Shown: positions 50,507-58,642 of the stretch, in pieces | How positions within the stretch are numbered: position 1 is the first letter of the stretch | How the letters are laid out: each line of letters opens with the position of its first letter | Assembly: GCF_014649855.1 (NCBI RefSeq) | Contig: NZ_BMTV01000027.1 | Location: forward strand, 56,316 to 120,315 | Source of the DNA: Streptomyces roseolus | GTDB taxonomy: Bacteria > Actinomycetota > Actinomycetes > Streptomycetales > Streptomycetaceae | DNA length: 64,000 bases | Direction: 5' to 3' | Notes under the pieces: model-generated | What the model was told of the DNA's origin: nothing | The model's database searches: none | The model's input: the letters and a program-made list of their open reading frames with translations, nothing else | Made by a program: the position numbers and the translations under genes

Positions 50507-51349
50507 ATGACCGCGTCCCCGCCCGCCGTGCCCGGCGGCTACGTCTTCGACAACGACAGTCCGCACAGCGCCCGCCACCACGCCTCCCTCGAAGGCGCCC
50601 TCGACCCGCTCACGCTCGGCCACCTCCGGGAGGCCGGCGTGACGCCCGGCATGGACTGCCTGGAGATCGGCGCCGGCGCCGGCAGCGTCTCGTACGCCCT
50701 GCTCCGGCTGGTCACGCCCGGCGGCACCGTCACCGCCACCGACATCAAACCGGGCCGGATCGCACCGGCACCCGGACTGACCGTCCTCGCCCACGACGTC
50801 GTCACCGACCCGCTGCCCGAAGCGGCCTACGACCTCGTCGTCGCCCGCCTGGTCCTCCAGCACCTGCCCGGGCGGCAGGCCGTCCTGGCCCGGCTGGTCC
50901 GCGCGCTGCGACCCGGCGGACTCCTCCAGGTCGACGAGTTCGACGCCGGACACGAACCGTGCCTCCTCGCGCCCTCCCCGGAGGACGCCCGGCTCTACGA
51001 GCGCTTCACCACGGCCAAGACCGACCTGATGCGCGCGGCGGGCGGCGACCCCACCTGGGGCCGCCGGGCCCCCGCCGCCCTGCGCGAGGCGGGCCTCACC
51101 GGCCTCCGCATCCGGCCGCACGTCCTGGTGCGCGCCCCCGGCACGCCCGCGCTCGGCCTCCAGCTCCACCACCTCGCCCATCTCGCGCCCCGGCTCCTCG
51201 ACGGGGGCTTCACCCCCGCCGAGCTCGACCGGCTCGGCGCGCTGATGCGCGACCCCGGGTTCGCCGCCGCGACCGGCGTCCTCTACTCCGTGCAGGGCCG
51301 CCGCCCCGCCCGTGCCCCCCTCTCCTGCCCACGCTCCGAGGCGACATGA
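50507..51349 (+). CDS. Class I SAM-dependent methyltransferase
   Basis: A 280-residue methyltransferase. Motif I is CLEIGAGAGSVSYALLRLV, followed by TVTATDIKPGR, YDLVVARLVLQHLPGR and LVRALRPGGLLQVDEF. The start VFDNDSPHSARHHASLEGALDPLT resembles small-molecule methyltransferases found in Streptomyces biosynthetic clusters. ATG at 50507 begins one base after the ligase stop, and the UbiA gene overlaps its end as ATGA, so the three are one transcript. Confidence 0.9.
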   Translation: MTASPPAVPGGYVFDNDSPHSARHHASLEGALDPLTLGHLREAGVTPGMDCLEIGAGAGSVSYALLRLVTPGGTVTATDIKPGRIAPAPGLTVLAHDVVTDPLPEAAYDLVVARLVLQHLPGRQAVLARLVRALRPGGLLQVDEFDAGHEPCLLAPSPEDARLYERFTTAKTDLMRAAGGDPTWGRRAPAALREAGLTGLRIRPHVLVRAPGTPALGLQLHHLAHLAPRLLDGGFTPAELDRLGALMRDPGFAAATGVLYSVQGRRPARAPLSCPRSEAT

Positions 51350-52329
51350 CAGACTCCGCGCTCACGACGACCACCGCGCCCGCCCCCGACGGGCCGGCCG
51401 CCCCCGCCGACAGCAGGCTCCGGACCTACGCGCGGCTCGGCAAGCTGGACGTCTACGACTACTACCTGGGCACCTTCATCGCCCTCTCCGCCGTCCTGCT
51501 GCCCGCCGGCGCGCTCACCGGGCGGACCGCCGCCCTCTTCGGCGTCTTCCTCGTCGGGCAGGTCTTCCTGCTCATGGCGATGACCGCCTTCGACGACGTC
51601 ACGGGCTTCCGCGACGGCAGCGACATCACCAACTACGGCCCCGACCACCCGCTGCGCAACGTCCGGCGCAAGCCGCTGGTGGCGGGGGCGCTCACGGTGC
51701 CCGAGGCGCTGCGCTTCGCCTGGGCGAGCGCCGTCCTGGCCGCGCTGCTGTTCGGGGTGACCGCCGTCCTCGCCCCGCACCGGCCGGCCTGGACCACGAT
51801 CGGGCTCGTCGTGCTCTGGGTGGTGACGCTCCAGTACTCGTACGGGGTCAAGCTCAGCTACCACGGCTTCCAGGAGCTCTACCTGGTCGCCCTCGGTTTC
51901 GCCCTGGTCATCCTGCCGTACGGCATGGTCACCGGGCAGGCCACCGGATTCCTGCTGGTCCAGGCCGTCCTCTTCGGCTTCGGCCCGCTGATGTTCGGCG
52001 TCTACTCGAACACCAACGACGTGGAGGGCGACCGCGCGGTGGGACGGCCCACCGTCGCGGCCCTGGTCTCGGAGCGCGGCAACGCCCGGTTCATCGGCGC
52101 GCTCTCCCTCGCCGAGTTCCTGACGATCGCCGTCGCGAGCCTCGTGGGCGTCGCCCCCTGGTGGTTCGTCCTGGTGATGCTGCCCGCCTCGCTGCTGCGG
52201 CTGCGCCAGTACCTGCTCGGCTTCCGGTCCGGCGACATCATGCGGGCCCGCCGCACCGGCTTCGCCGTGCACCGGCTCGGGGTCGTCCTGATGATCGCGG
52301 CGAACCTGCTGGCGGCCGTCACCGCCTGA
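51346..52329 (+). CDS. UbiA-family prenyltransferase
   Basis: A 327-residue integral membrane prenyltransferase with about eight helices. Two Asp-rich motifs are visible: AFDDVTGFRDGSDITNYG in the first half and NTNDVEGDRAVGRPTVAAL in the second, which bind prenyl diphosphate through magnesium. The segment after the first motif (HPLRNVRRKPLVAGALTV) fits the family. The first motif departs from NDxxDxxxD. Family members prenylate aromatic rings or transfer prenyl or polyprenyl groups to sugars; the acceptor here is not evident. It is the last gene of the rightward operon. Confidence 0.88.
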   Translation: MTDSALTTTTAPAPDGPAAPADSRLRTYARLGKLDVYDYYLGTFIALSAVLLPAGALTGRTAALFGVFLVGQVFLLMAMTAFDDVTGFRDGSDITNYGPDHPLRNVRRKPLVAGALTVPEALRFAWASAVLAALLFGVTAVLAPHRPAWTTIGLVVLWVVTLQYSYGVKLSYHGFQELYLVALGFALVILPYGMVTGQATGFLLVQAVLFGFGPLMFGVYSNTNDVEGDRAVGRPTVAALVSERGNARFIGALSLAEFLTIAVASLVGVAPWWFVLVMLPASLLRLRQYLLGFRSGDIMRARRTGFAVHRLGVVLMIAANLLAAVTA

Positions 52330-52353
52330 GCCCCGGGACGAGAAGGCAGGGGA

Positions 52354-52380
52354 GGGGCGTGTGGCGTGTCGACGCGCCCC
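52354..52380 (+). terminator. Possible terminator after the biosynthetic operon
   Basis: GGGGCGTGT (52354-52362) pairs with ACGCGCCCC (52372-52380) with one G-T wobble and a 9-base loop. It sits 25 bases after the UbiA stop. Confidence 0.5.
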
Positions 52381-52418
52381 CCGAGCCGCGCGGGCCGGAT
52401 CGTGCTACGGTGGACGTG

Positions 52419-52448
52419 TTGCAGTTGTGGTACCCATGAACCTATGTG
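52419..52448 (+). promoter_or_regulatory. Candidate promoter of the cold-shock gene
   Basis: TTGCAG (52419-52424) and TATGTG (52443-52448) are 18 bases apart. Transcription from here would give a leader of about 80 bases containing an AT-rich stretch (ATTATTAGTTTTTACC), like the long structured leaders of cold-shock mRNAs. Confidence 0.45.
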
Positions 52449-52536
52449 CGCCTGACCGGAATGCTTTTCCGCGGGCGCATTATTAGTTTTTACCGGCATC
52501 TCCGGATGGGGCCTCTGCCTACAGAAGGAGAAGGTC

Positions 52537-52740
52537 ATGGCACAGGGAACCGTGAAGTGGTTCAACGCGGAAAAGGGCTTCGGCTTCATCGAGCAGGACG
52601 GTGGCGGTCCGGACGTGTTCGCCCACTACTCGAACATCAACGCCTCCGGCTTCCGTGAGCTCCAGGAAGGCCAGCGCGTGACCTTCGACGTCACGCAGGG
52701 CCAGAAGGGCCCCCAGGCGGAGAACATCGTCCCCGCCTGA
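52537..52740 (+). CDS. csp: Cold-shock protein (CspA family)
   Basis: A 67-residue single-domain cold-shock protein that binds single-stranded RNA and DNA. MAQGTVKWFNAEKGFGFIEQ contains RNP1 (KGFGFI) and VFAHYSNI contains RNP2. ATG at 52537 has a strong GAAGGAGAAGG site. It is followed 90 bases later by a DEAD-box helicase gene on the same strand, a common Streptomyces pairing, with a hairpin between. Confidence 0.97.
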   Translation: MAQGTVKWFNAEKGFGFIEQDGGGPDVFAHYSNINASGFRELQEGQRVTFDVTQGQKGPQAENIVPA

Positions 52741-52765
52741 TCGCCGGACACGTGTCCGTCGCCCG

Positions 52766-52801
52766 CCGGGGTTCGCACCTTCGTGGTGCGGACCCCGGTT
52801 T
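52766..52801 (+). terminator. Hairpin with T tail between csp and helicase
   Basis: CCGGGGTTCGCACC (52766-52779) pairs with GGTGCGGACCCCGG (52785-52798) through 14 positions with one wobble and a 5-base TTCGT loop, then TTT. It resembles an intrinsic terminator or attenuator. A separate 14-base perfect palindrome, CGGACACGTGTCCG, lies just before it at 52745-52758. Confidence 0.65.
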
Positions 52802-52830
52802 GTGCTGTTCGAAGAAAGGTAGAACCTTAT

Positions 52831-54594
52831 ATGTCCCGAAGGCCCCGGAAGTCGAGCAAGCGAGGCTCCGCTCCCCTCTCGGTTCCCTCCTCTGCTCCCT
52901 CCTCGGCCTCGGTCGGCGAGTTCCGCATGCCGGAGAGCGCGACGCCCGCCCTCCCGGCCGTGGACGAATTCGCCGCGCTGGACATGCCGGCGGGACTGCT
53001 CGCGACCCTCACCGCACAGGGCGTGACCACGCCCTTCCCGATCCAGGGCGCGACCCTGCCCGACTCGCTCGCCGGCCGTGACGTGCTGGCACGGGGGCGG
53101 ACCGGCTCCGGCAAGACCCTCGCCTTCGGGCTCGCGCTGCTCGCCCGCACGGCCGGGCGGCGGGCCAAGTCCAGGGCGCCGCTCGCGCTGGTCCTGGTGC
53201 CCACCCGCGAGCTGGCGCAGCAGGTGACGGACTCCCTGGCCCCGTACGCGACCGCGGTGAACGTCCGGATGACCACCGTCGTCGGCGGCCTCTCGATCAC
53301 CAAGCAGGCCGCCACGCTGAGGCGCGGCGTCGAGGTGGTCGTGGCGAGCCCCGGCCGGCTCAACGACCTCGTCGAGCGCGGCGACTGCGTCCTCGACGAC
53401 GTCCGCATCACGGTCCTGGACGAGGCCGACCAGATGACCGACATGGGCTTCCTGCCGCAGATCACCAAGCTGATCAAGCAGGTGCGGGACGACGGGCAGC
53501 GGATGCTCTTCTCCGCCACCCTGGACAAGAACATCGACCAGCTGGTCAAGCGCTTCCTGACGGACCCCGTGGTGCACTCGGTCGACCCGTCGGCGGGCGC
53601 GGTCACCACGATGGAGCACCACGTGCTCCACGTGCAGGACGCGACCGACAAGAAGGCCGTCACCACCCGCATCGCGGCCCGTGACGGCCGGGTCATCCTC
53701 TTCCTCGACACCAAGCGGTCGGCGGACCGGCTCGCCAAGCGGCTGCTGTCCGTCGGCGTCCGGGCGGCGGCGCTGCACGGCGGCCGCAGCCAGCCGCAGC
53801 GCAACCGCACCCTGGAGCAGTTCAAGAACGGCCAGGTCACCGCGCTGGTGGCGACGAACGTCGCGGCCCGCGGCATCCACGTCGACGACCTCGACCTCGT
53901 CGTGAACGTCGACCCGCCGGGCGACCACAAGGACTACCTGCACCGCGGCGGCCGCACCGCCCGGGCCGGCGGCTCCGGCAGCGTCGTCACGCTGGTGCTG
54001 CCCGAGGAGAAGCACGAGGTCAGCAAGCTGATGCGGGACGCGGGCATCCAGCCCCGCACGACCCGCCTGAGGTCGAGCGACGAGGAGCTGACCGCCCTCA
54101 CCGGCGCCCGCGAGCCGTCCGGTGTCGCCGTCACCATCGAGGTGCCCCAGCAGGCCGCCCCGGCGGCCTCCCGCCCCGCCCGCAAGCCGGCGGGCGAAGC
54201 CGGTACCCGTCCGCCGCGGCGGCGCCGTGGCGGGGGCGGCGGCGCCGGTGACGGTGCCGGTGCCGGAGCCCGTGGCGACGCGGGCACCCGTGGCGCCGGT
54301 GGCAAGGGTGGCGCCCGTGGCGCCCGTCGCACCGGTGACGGCGGCGACGTGAAGGCCGGCGCGGGCGCGGGTGGCCGTGGCGGCGCCGGTGGCGCGGGCG
54401 CCCGGGGCGGTGCCGGCGGTGGCGCCAAGACCGGCGGACGGGCCTCCGCCGGCGGCGGGCGGGGAACCGCTCGTCGTACGGGCTCCGGCGCGGCGGGCGC
54501 TGCCAAGGGCGACGCCCCCGCCACGTCCTCGGCGCGGGGCGGCGAGCGGCGGTCGCGCCGGCGCACGTCCGCGCAGGGTGGCGGAGCGGCGTAG
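52831..54594 (+). CDS. DEAD-box RNA helicase
   Basis: A 587-residue RNA helicase of the RhlE/CsdA type. Motifs in order: Q-motif region TTPFPIQG, I ARGRTGSGKT, Ia PTRELAQQ, Ib SPGRLND, II VLDEADQM, III FSATLD, V TNVAARGIHVDDLD, VI HRGGRTARAG. The C-terminal 130 residues are Gly/Ala/Arg-rich with many RGG-like units, typical of RNA-binding tails. ATG at 52831 follows GAAAGG at about 11 bases. It probably acts with the upstream cold-shock protein in RNA remodelling; the intergenic hairpin may tune read-through. Confidence 0.95.
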   Translation: MSRRPRKSSKRGSAPLSVPSSAPSSASVGEFRMPESATPALPAVDEFAALDMPAGLLATLTAQGVTTPFPIQGATLPDSLAGRDVLARGRTGSGKTLAFGLALLARTAGRRAKSRAPLALVLVPTRELAQQVTDSLAPYATAVNVRMTTVVGGLSITKQAATLRRGVEVVVASPGRLNDLVERGDCVLDDVRITVLDEADQMTDMGFLPQITKLIKQVRDDGQRMLFSATLDKNIDQLVKRFLTDPVVHSVDPSAGAVTTMEHHVLHVQDATDKKAVTTRIAARDGRVILFLDTKRSADRLAKRLLSVGVRAAALHGGRSQPQRNRTLEQFKNGQVTALVATNVAARGIHVDDLDLVVNVDPPGDHKDYLHRGGRTARAGGSGSVVTLVLPEEKHEVSKLMRDAGIQPRTTRLRSSDEELTALTGAREPSGVAVTIEVPQQAAPAASRPARKPAGEAGTRPPRRRRGGGGGAGDGAGAGARGDAGTRGAGGKGGARGARRTGDGGDVKAGAGAGGRGGAGGAGARGGAGGGAKTGGRASAGGGRGTARRTGSGAAGAAKGDAPATSSARGGERRSRRRTSAQGGGAA

Positions 54595-54621
54595 GACCGA
54601 CCCCGGGCCCCGGAGCCGGGC

Positions 54622-54645
54622 GGACACGGCGGAGGAGCCGTGTCC
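54622..54645. terminator. Bidirectional terminator between helicase and ligA
   Basis: GGACACGGC (54622-54630) pairs perfectly with GCCGTGTCC (54637-54645), loop GGAGGA. It lies between two convergent genes; flanking C/G runs can extend the stem. Confidence 0.65.
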
Positions 54646-54667
54646 CCGGGTCCGGGCGCACGGGCCG

Positions 54668-56770
54668 TCAGGGCAGGTAGTCGGCCACGAGCTCGGCGAA
54701 GGCCTCCGGGGTGAGGACCTCGACGCCGAGCTTCTCGGCGGCCACCGCCTTCGAACTGGGCTTGCCCGTGGGGGAGGGGGCGGCGACGAGGTAGCTCGTC
54801 CTCCCGTTGACGCCGCTGCCCGCCCGGCCGCCGGCCCGTTCGACGAGTTCGTTCATCTGCGAGCGGCCGAAGCCGTCGAGCCGGCCGGTCATCTTTCCGG
54901 TGACCACGACGGTCTTGCCGGCGAGGGGGCCCGCGGCGGGCGCGGATCCGTCGGCGTCCGCCGCGTCCGCCTCGCCGACCGCCGGGAGCCCGGGCCGCTG
55001 GGGTTCCGTCATGTTCACGCCCGCCGCGATCAGTTTGTCGACGACGGGGGCGAGCGCCGCCAGTTCGGCGACGACCACGGGGGCCTTCTCCGGGCCGATG
55101 CCCTCCACGGCCAGCAGGTCCTCGGCGCTCGCGGCGCGGATCGCCTCCATCGTGCCGAAGTGGGCGGCGAGCCGCCGCGACATGCGGCGGCCGGTGCCCC
55201 GGATGCCGAGGGCGCAGAAGACCCGGCTCAGCGGGCGGCTGCGGGCCAGCTCGAACTGCTCGGCGAGCTTCGCGCCGCGCCGGGCGCTGCCGGAGGCGAC
55301 CGTCAGCTGTTCCTCGGTGAGGGTGAACAGGTCGGCCACGTCGGTGACCAGACCGGCGTCGATCAGCGCCTTGACGTAGGTCCTGCCGAGGCCGTCGATG
55401 TCGAGGACGTCGCGCCCGGCGGCGTACTCGACGAGCGGGGCGAGCGCGCAACCGGCGCCCTTCGCGCACCGCCAGCGCTCCTGGCTCTTGTCGATGTCGC
55501 CGTCGCAGTTCGGGCACGCGGCCGGCAGCGGGACCGGCACGGCGTCCTCGGGGCGCAGTCCGGCCACCGGTGCCTGCACGCGCGGGATGATGTCGCCGGC
55601 CTTGTACACGGTCACGGTGTCACCGAGGTGGAGGTCGCGGCGGGTGATGTCCGCGGGGTTGTGGAGGGTGGCGCGGGAGACCGTGGAGCCGTCGATCTCG
55701 ACCGCGTCGAGGACGGCGGTCGGCGCGAGCACGCCCGTGCGGCCCACCTCCCACACGACGTCCCGCAGCACCGTCTGCCGCTCGACCGCCGACAGCTTGT
55801 ACGCGACGGCCCAGTACGGGAAGCGGCTGCCGAGCCCCGCCTCGGCCTGCTCGGCCGCGCTGTTCGCCTTCACGACGACGCCGTCGATGCCGAAGGGGAG
55901 ACCGGCGCGCAGCGCGCCGATCGCGTCCACCCGGGCCTGCGCCTCGGCGACGGTGGCGACCACGTGCAGCCCGGCGGGCGTGTCGGCCGTCGTCCGGACG
56001 CCGGCCGCGGCGACCGCCGCCAGCACCTCGGCGTGCGTCGCCCCCACCGGAAGAAACGATCCGCCGTCCAGGTCCACGGCGCCGTACGCCCAGAACGCCA
56101 TCTCCAGGCGGTACGGCCGGTCCTTGGCCCGCAGCGTCCCCGCCACCGCGTTCCGCGGGTTCGCGAACGGCGCGCCGCCGTGCGCCGCGCGCACCCGCTG
56201 CGCCGTCTCGAACTGCTCGTGCGTGAAGAGGACTTCGCCCCGCACCTCGAACGTCACCGGCTCCGCCAGCCGCTCGGGCAGCCCGACGACCGAACCCACC
56301 ACGTGGCTGACGTCCTCGCCGTGCGTGCCGTCGCCGCGCGTGACGACCCGCACCAGCCGCCCGTCCCGGTACCGGGCCGCGACCGCCGCGCCGTCCAGCT
56401 TCGGCTCGACGGTGAACCCGCCCTCGACCGGCCGGCCGAGCCGCCGCTGGAGCGAGGCGTCCCACGCGACCAGCTGCTCCGGTCCGAACGCGTTGTCCAG
56501 GCTCAGCAACGGAGTGGTGTGCGCGACGTCGCCCTCCGGCGCGGCCCCGTCCGCGACGAGCCCGGTCGGCGAACCGGACACCTCGTCCGGGTGCGCCGCC
56601 TCCCAGGCCAGCACGGCCAGCCGCAGCGCGTCGTACGAGGCGTCGTCCAGCGGGCTGTTCTCGCCCGCGTAGTAGGCACCGGACGCGGCGCGCAGCCGGT
56701 CGAGCGCGTCCTCGTAGGCGGCGGAGCTGGACAGGACAAGGTGCGCCTCAGCGGCGGGGATCGCGGTCAT
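54668..56770 (-). CDS. ligA: NAD-dependent DNA ligase
   Basis: A 700-residue bacterial DNA ligase. Domain order is Ia (DDASYDALRLAVLAWEAAHPD), adenylation with nucleophile Lys124 in VEPKLDGAAV, motif III-like MAFWAYGAVDL, OB fold (GDIIPRVQAPVAG), four-Cys zinc finger (CPNCDGDIDKSQERWRC...), helix-hairpin-helix, and C-terminal BRCT (GKTVVVTGKMTGRLDGFGR). All parts are present, so it should be active. Streptomyces usually carry a main ligA in another context; this may be an additional copy, which the window cannot show. ATG at 56770. Confidence 0.93.
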   Translation of the reverse strand: MTAIPAAEAHLVLSSSAAYEDALDRLRAASGAYYAGENSPLDDASYDALRLAVLAWEAAHPDEVSGSPTGLVADGAAPEGDVAHTTPLLSLDNAFGPEQLVAWDASLQRRLGRPVEGGFTVEPKLDGAAVAARYRDGRLVRVVTRGDGTHGEDVSHVVGSVVGLPERLAEPVTFEVRGEVLFTHEQFETAQRVRAAHGGAPFANPRNAVAGTLRAKDRPYRLEMAFWAYGAVDLDGGSFLPVGATHAEVLAAVAAAGVRTTADTPAGLHVVATVAEAQARVDAIGALRAGLPFGIDGVVVKANSAAEQAEAGLGSRFPYWAVAYKLSAVERQTVLRDVVWEVGRTGVLAPTAVLDAVEIDGSTVSRATLHNPADITRRDLHLGDTVTVYKAGDIIPRVQAPVAGLRPEDAVPVPLPAACPNCDGDIDKSQERWRCAKGAGCALAPLVEYAAGRDVLDIDGLGRTYVKALIDAGLVTDVADLFTLTEEQLTVASGSARRGAKLAEQFELARSRPLSRVFCALGIRGTGRRMSRRLAAHFGTMEAIRAASAEDLLAVEGIGPEKAPVVVAELAALAPVVDKLIAAGVNMTEPQRPGLPAVGEADAADADGSAPAAGPLAGKTVVVTGKMTGRLDGFGRSQMNELVERAGGRAGSGVNGRTSYLVAAPSPTGKPSSKAVAAEKLGVEVLTPEAFAELVADYLP

Positions 56771-56828
56771 GGACCCATCTTGTCGGGAGGGTCTGACAAC
56801 GCCCCTCCGGCGCCGGGCCGGGGCCCGG

Positions 56829-57887
56829 TCAGGAGGCGAACGTCGGGGCCAGCGCCGCCACCAGGCGGGTCGTCAGCTCCTCCCGGAGGGAGGAGCCCGA
56901 GGCGGCCCCGGTGCCTCCGTGGTCGTCGGGGAAGGCCGACCAGTCGACCTCGCGGGCGGCCCGTTCGAACACGGCGAGGTCGAGCGGCACGCCGACGCCC
57001 AGCGGCCACTCGTCGGCCCCGTCGATGACGGTCTCCAGGAGCGGGAGGGGCAGGGTGCAGCTCTCGGCGAGGAGGACGGCGTCGTACAGGTCCTTGGCCT
57101 GCGGATACATGTCGCAGCTCAGCCAGAGCAGCTTCCACGCCAGCGACAGTTCGCGGTCCGCCGCCCGCACGCGCACGCCGGCGACGTCCGCCGGCCGCGG
57201 CGCGGTCGGCAGGCGCTCGTGGAAGACGAAGTCGAGCTGCACCTGCCCGCCGGGCAGGCCGGGCGCGCTCCACGGCAGCACGAGGCGGTGGCCGGGGACC
57301 CGTTCGTACGTCCAGATGTACTCGGTCACGGCGCCGGCGTCGTCGATCACCAGGTCCAGGTCGAGCGCGCGGGCGAGCCGGTCGGCGGACCGGGCGATGT
57401 CGTCGAGCATGGTCCTGGTGCGGGGCTCCTCGATGCGCCAGGTCTCGGGGACGACGACGAAGTCGATGTCCTTGGGCGGCCGGGCGGCCTCCCCGAACCA
57501 CGCCGACATCAGCATGCTGCCCCGCAGCACCAGCGAGTCCGCCCACGCCGAGCCCGCGACCGCCGCCAGCACCAGGTCGAGCGCGGAGCGGCGGGCCGCC
57601 TGCCAGCGGACGCGCAGCTCCGGGTCCTCGATGACGTCGTCCGTGGGACGGAAGGCGTCCCGGAAGTGCTTCAGGGCGGGGTCGAAGGCGCGGTGCCGGA
57701 CGGCCGCCGTCCCGACGCCGGCGGTCAGCGTGCTCGGGTGCCCGTTGGTGCGCCGCCGGTACTCGGCGGTCGGCTCACCGGCCGTGCCGGGGCCGTCCGG
57801 GACGGGATCGATCCACGTCGTGCCGCCGCCGGTGCCGTTCGTGCCGTCGCTGTGCGTGTCGTCGTCGTTCATGCCGTCGTCGTTCAT
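56829..57887 (-). CDS. AbiEii/AbiGii-type nucleotidyltransferase (toxin-like)
   Basis: A 352-residue protein with the AbiEii/DUF1814 nucleotidyltransferase core: SLVLRGSMLMSAWFGEAARPPKDIDFVVVPETW has the GS and DxD nucleotidyltransferase signatures (about residues 118-150). QVQLDFVFHERLP and LAWKLLWLSCDMYPQAKDLYDAVLL supply the later conserved Lys/Asp region. AbiEii homologues are type IV toxins in phage abortive infection. ATG at 57887 has GGAGG at good spacing and overlaps the stop of the upstream gene. The N-terminus is low-complexity Asp/Gly/Thr. Convergent genes do not flank it; ligA follows 58 bases downstream on the same strand. Confidence 0.82.
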   Translation of the reverse strand: MNDDGMNDDDTHSDGTNGTGGGTTWIDPVPDGPGTAGEPTAEYRRRTNGHPSTLTAGVGTAAVRHRAFDPALKHFRDAFRPTDDVIEDPELRVRWQAARRSALDLVLAAVAGSAWADSLVLRGSMLMSAWFGEAARPPKDIDFVVVPETWRIEEPRTRTMLDDIARSADRLARALDLDLVIDDAGAVTEYIWTYERVPGHRLVLPWSAPGLPGGQVQLDFVFHERLPTAPRPADVAGVRVRAADRELSLAWKLLWLSCDMYPQAKDLYDAVLLAESCTLPLPLLETVIDGADEWPLGVGVPLDLAVFERAAREVDWSAFPDDHGGTGAASGSSLREELTTRLVAALAPTFAS

Positions 57888-58558
57888 GCCGTCTCCTCCG
57901 GGGTGTCGGCGCGGTCCGTGGCGCCGGTGTCGTCGCCGGGTTCCAGCCAGCCCGCGTCCACCGTGAGGTCGCTGTCGTGGAGGACCCGTTCGCGCTCCTC
58001 GCCGACCACGTCGTATCCGGCGGCGCGCAGGTCCGCGAGGAGGGCGTCGCAGGCGCGGAGCGCGTCGGGCGCCGGTCCGGGGTGCCGCTGCGTCACGAAG
58101 CGTTCGTGGCGGCCCTCCGGGCCGGGCAGGGCGCGCCGGGCGTTCCAGGAGACGTGGGCCCCGTGGGGGACGACGAGCGCTTCGAGCGCGGCGCGGTCGT
58201 ACGGGGACGGCAGCGCCAGCTTGAGGTGGTGCTCGTGGTAGCCGCCGCCCGGCCCGACCGGCTCCGTGCTCCACGGCACGGTCTCCACCTTGACCCGCAC
58301 CGGCTCGAAACCGTCCGCCCGCAGCGCGGCCACCAGCGACGGGTGCCCCGACCGGTCGGGGAGGGTGAGCATCGGCTGGACGGGCGTCCGGCCCCGGGCG
58401 AGCACGATCGTGGTGAGCTTCAGGCCCCGGCGCGCCGCCCACGCCTCCAGACGGGCCAGTTCGGCCCGGGTCGTGCAGCGGAGGGTCACGTGCGTCTCGT
58501 ACGGCCCCTGCGCGCCGGCGGATCCGTCGCCCTCGGGGGCCTTGTCTTTCGGGTGCAC
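57884..58558 (-). CDS. Unrecognised protein coupled to the AbiEii-type gene
   Basis: A 224-residue protein, start GTG 58558 with AAAGG seven bases upstream. The stop overlaps the AbiEii-type start as ATGA. It begins YETHVTLRCTTRAELARLEAWAARRGLKLTTIVL and later has GFEPVRVKVETVPWSTEP, GYHEHHLKLALP, HVSWNARRALPG and ERFVTQRH. The His-rich strands and repeated ferredoxin-like pattern (beta-alpha-beta, twice) suggest a duplicated small-domain fold. I see no helix-turn-helix, unlike the AbiEi antitoxin. Partnership with the toxin-like protein is inferred from coupling only. Confidence 0.75.
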   Translation of the reverse strand: MHPKDKAPEGDGSAGAQGPYETHVTLRCTTRAELARLEAWAARRGLKLTTIVLARGRTPVQPMLTLPDRSGHPSLVAALRADGFEPVRVKVETVPWSTEPVGPGGGYHEHHLKLALPSPYDRAALEALVVPHGAHVSWNARRALPGPEGRHERFVTQRHPGPAPDALRACDALLADLRAAGYDVVGEERERVLHDSDLTVDAGWLEPGDDTGATDRADTPEETA

Positions 58559-58642
58559 GTTCGAGCCTTTCTGCCTGCGGGGTGAGTGTGCCAGACGGGC
58601 CGCCGTCCCCTCATCCGGTTTCCCGGACCGTACGATCCCGGG

